NCBI RefSeq assembly: GCF_003935375.1
Contig: NZ_RHQM01000025.1
Location: forward strand, 1 to 43,143
Direction: 5' to 3'
DNA: 43,143 nt
DNA from: Stutzerimonas xanthomarina
Lineage (GTDB): Bacteria; Pseudomonadota; Gammaproteobacteria; Pseudomonadales; Pseudomonadaceae
In this document: positions 41,449 through 43,143 of the stretch, piece after piece
Numbering within the stretch: position 1 is the stretch's first letter
Layout: the number at the start of each line of letters is the position of its first letter
The notes under the pieces: model-generated
What the model saw: the letters and a program-made list of their open reading frames with translations, nothing else
Databases searched by the model: none
What the model was told of the DNA's origin: nothing
Translations under genes and position numbers: made by a program

Positions 41449-42477
41449 TCATTCGCCCAGCTTGAAGCCGCGCTCGGCCTTGCGGTGGCCGTAGGTGCGC
41501 GGGCGGGTGTAGTAATCGATAGTGGGTGCCGCCAGGTTCATCAGCAATACGCCGAAGGCCACGCCATCCGGATAGCCGCCCCAGGCGCGGATGACGTAGA
41601 CCAGAATGCCGACGCCAACACCGAAGATGAGACGCCCGAGCGGGCTGGTGGCGCTGCTGACCGGATCGGTGACGATGAAGAATGCGCCGAGCATGGTGGC
41701 GCCGCTGAGCAGATGGAACAGCGGCGAGCCGTTGCTATCGGAGCCCGAGCCATTCCAGAACACCAGGCTCATCACCACCAGCGCGGCGAGCATGCCCACT
41801 GGCGCATGCCAGCTGAACAGCCTTTTGTGCAGCAGGAACAGGCCGCCGGCCAGGAAAGCCAGGTTCACCACCTCCGAACCGATACCGCCAAAGTGGCCGA
41901 ACGCCGGATTGCTCCACAGCTCGTCGATGGTCAGGCTTTTGTTCACCTTCAGTACGTCGAGGGCCGTGGCCTGGGTCCAGCCATCGGGCAGCGAGGCGAT
42001 CCCGAGGATGTGCTGCAGGCCGGCACCCAGCCCGACGCTGTGCGGCACAGGCCAGGTTGTCATTTCGACCGGGAAGGAAATCAGCACCACCACGTAGCCG
42101 ATCATCGCCGGGTTGAAGGGGTTCTGGCCGAGGCCGCCATACAGCTGTTTGCCGAAGACCACCGCGCAACCAGTGGCAATCAGTGTCAGCCACCAGGGTG
42201 AGTAGGGCGGCAGCGCGAGGGCCAGCAACACAGCGGTAACCAGCACGCTGCCATCGCGGAGAAAGAAGCCTACCGGACGCTGGCGCAGCTTCAGAATCGC
42301 TGCTTCGAAACCAAGAGCGGCCGCGCAGGCCCAGGCCATGTTGATCAACGTACCGGCGCCGTAAAGCCAGGTCAGCACGATCACGCCGGGCAGGGTAGCC
42401 GCGAGCACCAGCAGCATGACGCGCTGGGTACGGCTGGGGCCCTTGGCATGGGGCGAAGTGATGCGGGGCAGGGCCAT
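41449..42477 (-). CDS. rnfD: Electron transport complex subunit RnfD/RsxD
   Basis: A 342-residue multi-helix membrane subunit homologous to NqrB. The likely covalent FMN site is T171 in DGWTQATALD, which fits the Dxx(S/T)xAT flavinylation pattern and is near the reported position in Vibrio RnfD. LSGATMLGAFFIVTDPVSS near residue 260 is a conserved membrane stretch. GGAGAG precedes the ATG. It follows rnfC with an unusual 120-bp gap. Confidence 0.94.
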   Translation of the reverse strand: MALPRITSPHAKGPSRTQRVMLLVLAATLPGVIVLTWLYGAGTLINMAWACAAALGFEAAILKLRQRPVGFFLRDGSVLVTAVLLALALPPYSPWWLTLIATGCAVVFGKQLYGGLGQNPFNPAMIGYVVVLISFPVEMTTWPVPHSVGLGAGLQHILGIASLPDGWTQATALDVLKVNKSLTIDELWSNPAFGHFGGIGSEVVNLAFLAGGLFLLHKRLFSWHAPVGMLAALVVMSLVFWNGSGSDSNGSPLFHLLSGATMLGAFFIVTDPVSSATSPLGRLIFGVGVGILVYVIRAWGGYPDGVAFGVLLMNLAAPTIDYYTRPRTYGHRKAERGFKLGE

Positions 42478-42597
42478 TGGCTCTCCGGTTCTAGCGCGTT
42501 GACTGGGTGCAGGCTGGGGAGCCTACGCCTTGTGTCCGTTCTATGTGTTGGTGTTTCACCCAGGCGACGACGGTTGCTGTCGTCTCGAGCCGTGGGT
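42478..42597 (-). other. 120-bp gap between rnfC and rnfD
   Basis: No gene fits here. It has a small 6-bp stem GACGAC/GTCGTC near 42566-42584 without a U-tract. The gap is long for adjacent rnf genes, which are otherwise packed here. Confidence 0.5.
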
Positions 42598-43143
42598 TCA
42601 TGAGTCCTGATATTCCGCCATCTGGCGTTCCGCCTCGCTCAACCGTGCGCGGGCAGCGTCTATTGCAGCGGACTCTGCGTTCTCGTCGCGCTCAAGCTTG
42701 CGCAAATCGGCTCGGGCAAAGGCGAGCTCGGTCTTGAGCGCTCGCTGGCGATCATCGACTCCCGGCTTGCTGGTCCGCACCAGCTCGGGCGCGGGTTTTT
42801 GCGAAGCATCCTCGGCAGCGTGCAGCGCTTGCTCCGCTGCGCTCAGCGCATCACGCAGACGGCTGAGCTCCGGTTCTTCGGCGCCGGCTTTCTCGGCTTT
42901 CTTGAGTTCGGCGCGCTTCATCGCCAGTTCGATCTTGGCTTTCTTCAGTGCATCGTCAGCGGCTGGCTTCGCATCCGGTGTTGGCGCCGAATTCTGCGCG
43001 GCACTGAGGCCCTGCTCTGCTTCATGCAGCTGCTGGCGCAGGCGCGCGAGTTCGGCTTGCTGGTCGTCGTCCGGCGTTTCGACCTTCTCCAGCTTGCGGA
43101 TCTGCGCCTTGAGCATGGCAGCTTCGATCTTGGCTTTTTTCAG
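42598..43143 (-). CDS. rnfC: Electron transport complex subunit RnfC/RsxC, C-terminal part (cut by window end)
   Basis: The last about 181 residues of RnfC; the NADH/FMN and 4Fe-4S domains lie beyond position 43143. This part is the Ala/Lys/Glu-rich helical extension known in gammaproteobacterial RnfC. It contains three related repeats of about 45-50 residues: LKKAKIEAAMLKAQIRKLEK..., LKKAKIELAMKRAELKKAEK... and the more divergent RALKTELAFARADLRKLERD..., each followed by a second helix of the type LRxxLxxAEQxLxAA. Pro/Ala-rich linkers separate them. The function of the extension is not known. The frame is open to the window edge. Confidence 0.9.
   Translation of the reverse strand: MKKAKIEAAMLKAQIRKLEKVETPDDDQQAELARLRQQLHEAEQGLSAAQNSAPTPDAKPAADDALKKAKIELAMKRAELKKAEKAGAEEPELSRLRDALSAAEQALHAAEDASQKPAPELVRTSKPGVDDRQRALKTELAFARADLRKLERDENAESAAIDAARARLSEAERQMAEYQDS

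Overview
This window is high-GC chromosomal DNA of a Pseudomonas-type gammaproteobacterium, and it looks most like the Pseudomonas stutzeri (Stutzerimonas) group. That assignment rests on protein resemblance and on gene order I recall from Pseudomonas genomes: phoH-like/moaCDE, rhlB/esterase/amino-acid transporter, purL/yqfO, ypjD|ffh/rpsP-rimM-trmD-rplS/xerD/dsbC/hom/thrC, rnt-pyrC|motY/argG/gloA, and nth-rnfEGDC. No database search was possible. I see no transposase, phage gene, CRISPR array, tRNA or rRNA. Nearly everything is core housekeeping, and no obviously new multigene system is present.

Layout. 1-3139: an orphan bifunctional mannose-phosphate enzyme (algA/pslB type) with about 790 bp of gene-free DNA upstream, then yaaA. 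3273-7177: a DmeF-like metal efflux pump with a His-Gly loop, a PIN-PhoH ATPase, and moaC-moaD-moaE. 7182-9862: a 54-residue membrane protein, the RNA helicase RhlB and a serine carboxylesterase, all on the minus strand. 9863-14387: the general amino-acid ABC transporter aapJQMP behind a good sigma-54 (-24/-12) site. 14513-18930: purL and a YqfO-like small protein. 18987-22955: an L,D-transpeptidase, two NUDIX hydrolases, a gamma-carbonic-anhydrase-like protein, a DUF1289 protein and purT. 22986-25090: a CorC/HlyC-type CBS membrane protein and a CcsA-like membrane protein.

25337-34302: ffh, the S16 operon rpsP-rimM-trmD-rplS, xerD, dsbC, a GFA-family gene, hom and thrC. 34421-38983: rnt and pyrC (minus), divergent from motY, which has a sigma-28-like promoter, then argG and gloA. 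39027-43143: a 59-residue acidic protein, nth, rnfE, rnfG, rnfD and the C-terminal end of rnfC, all minus and cut by the window end.

Functional themes are molybdopterin synthesis (moaCDE), purine synthesis (purL, purT), pyrimidine and amino-acid synthesis (pyrC, argG, hom, thrC), translation and protein targeting (ffh, rpsP operon), periplasmic folding (dsbC), and energy coupling (rnf). The items most worth a second look are regulatory. They are the aapJ sigma-54 site with an inverted repeat on its -24 element, two GC hairpins between aapJ and aapQ, a nested inverted repeat across the rpsP promoter, and the sigma-28-like motY promoter. Two very small conserved-looking genes also deserve attention.
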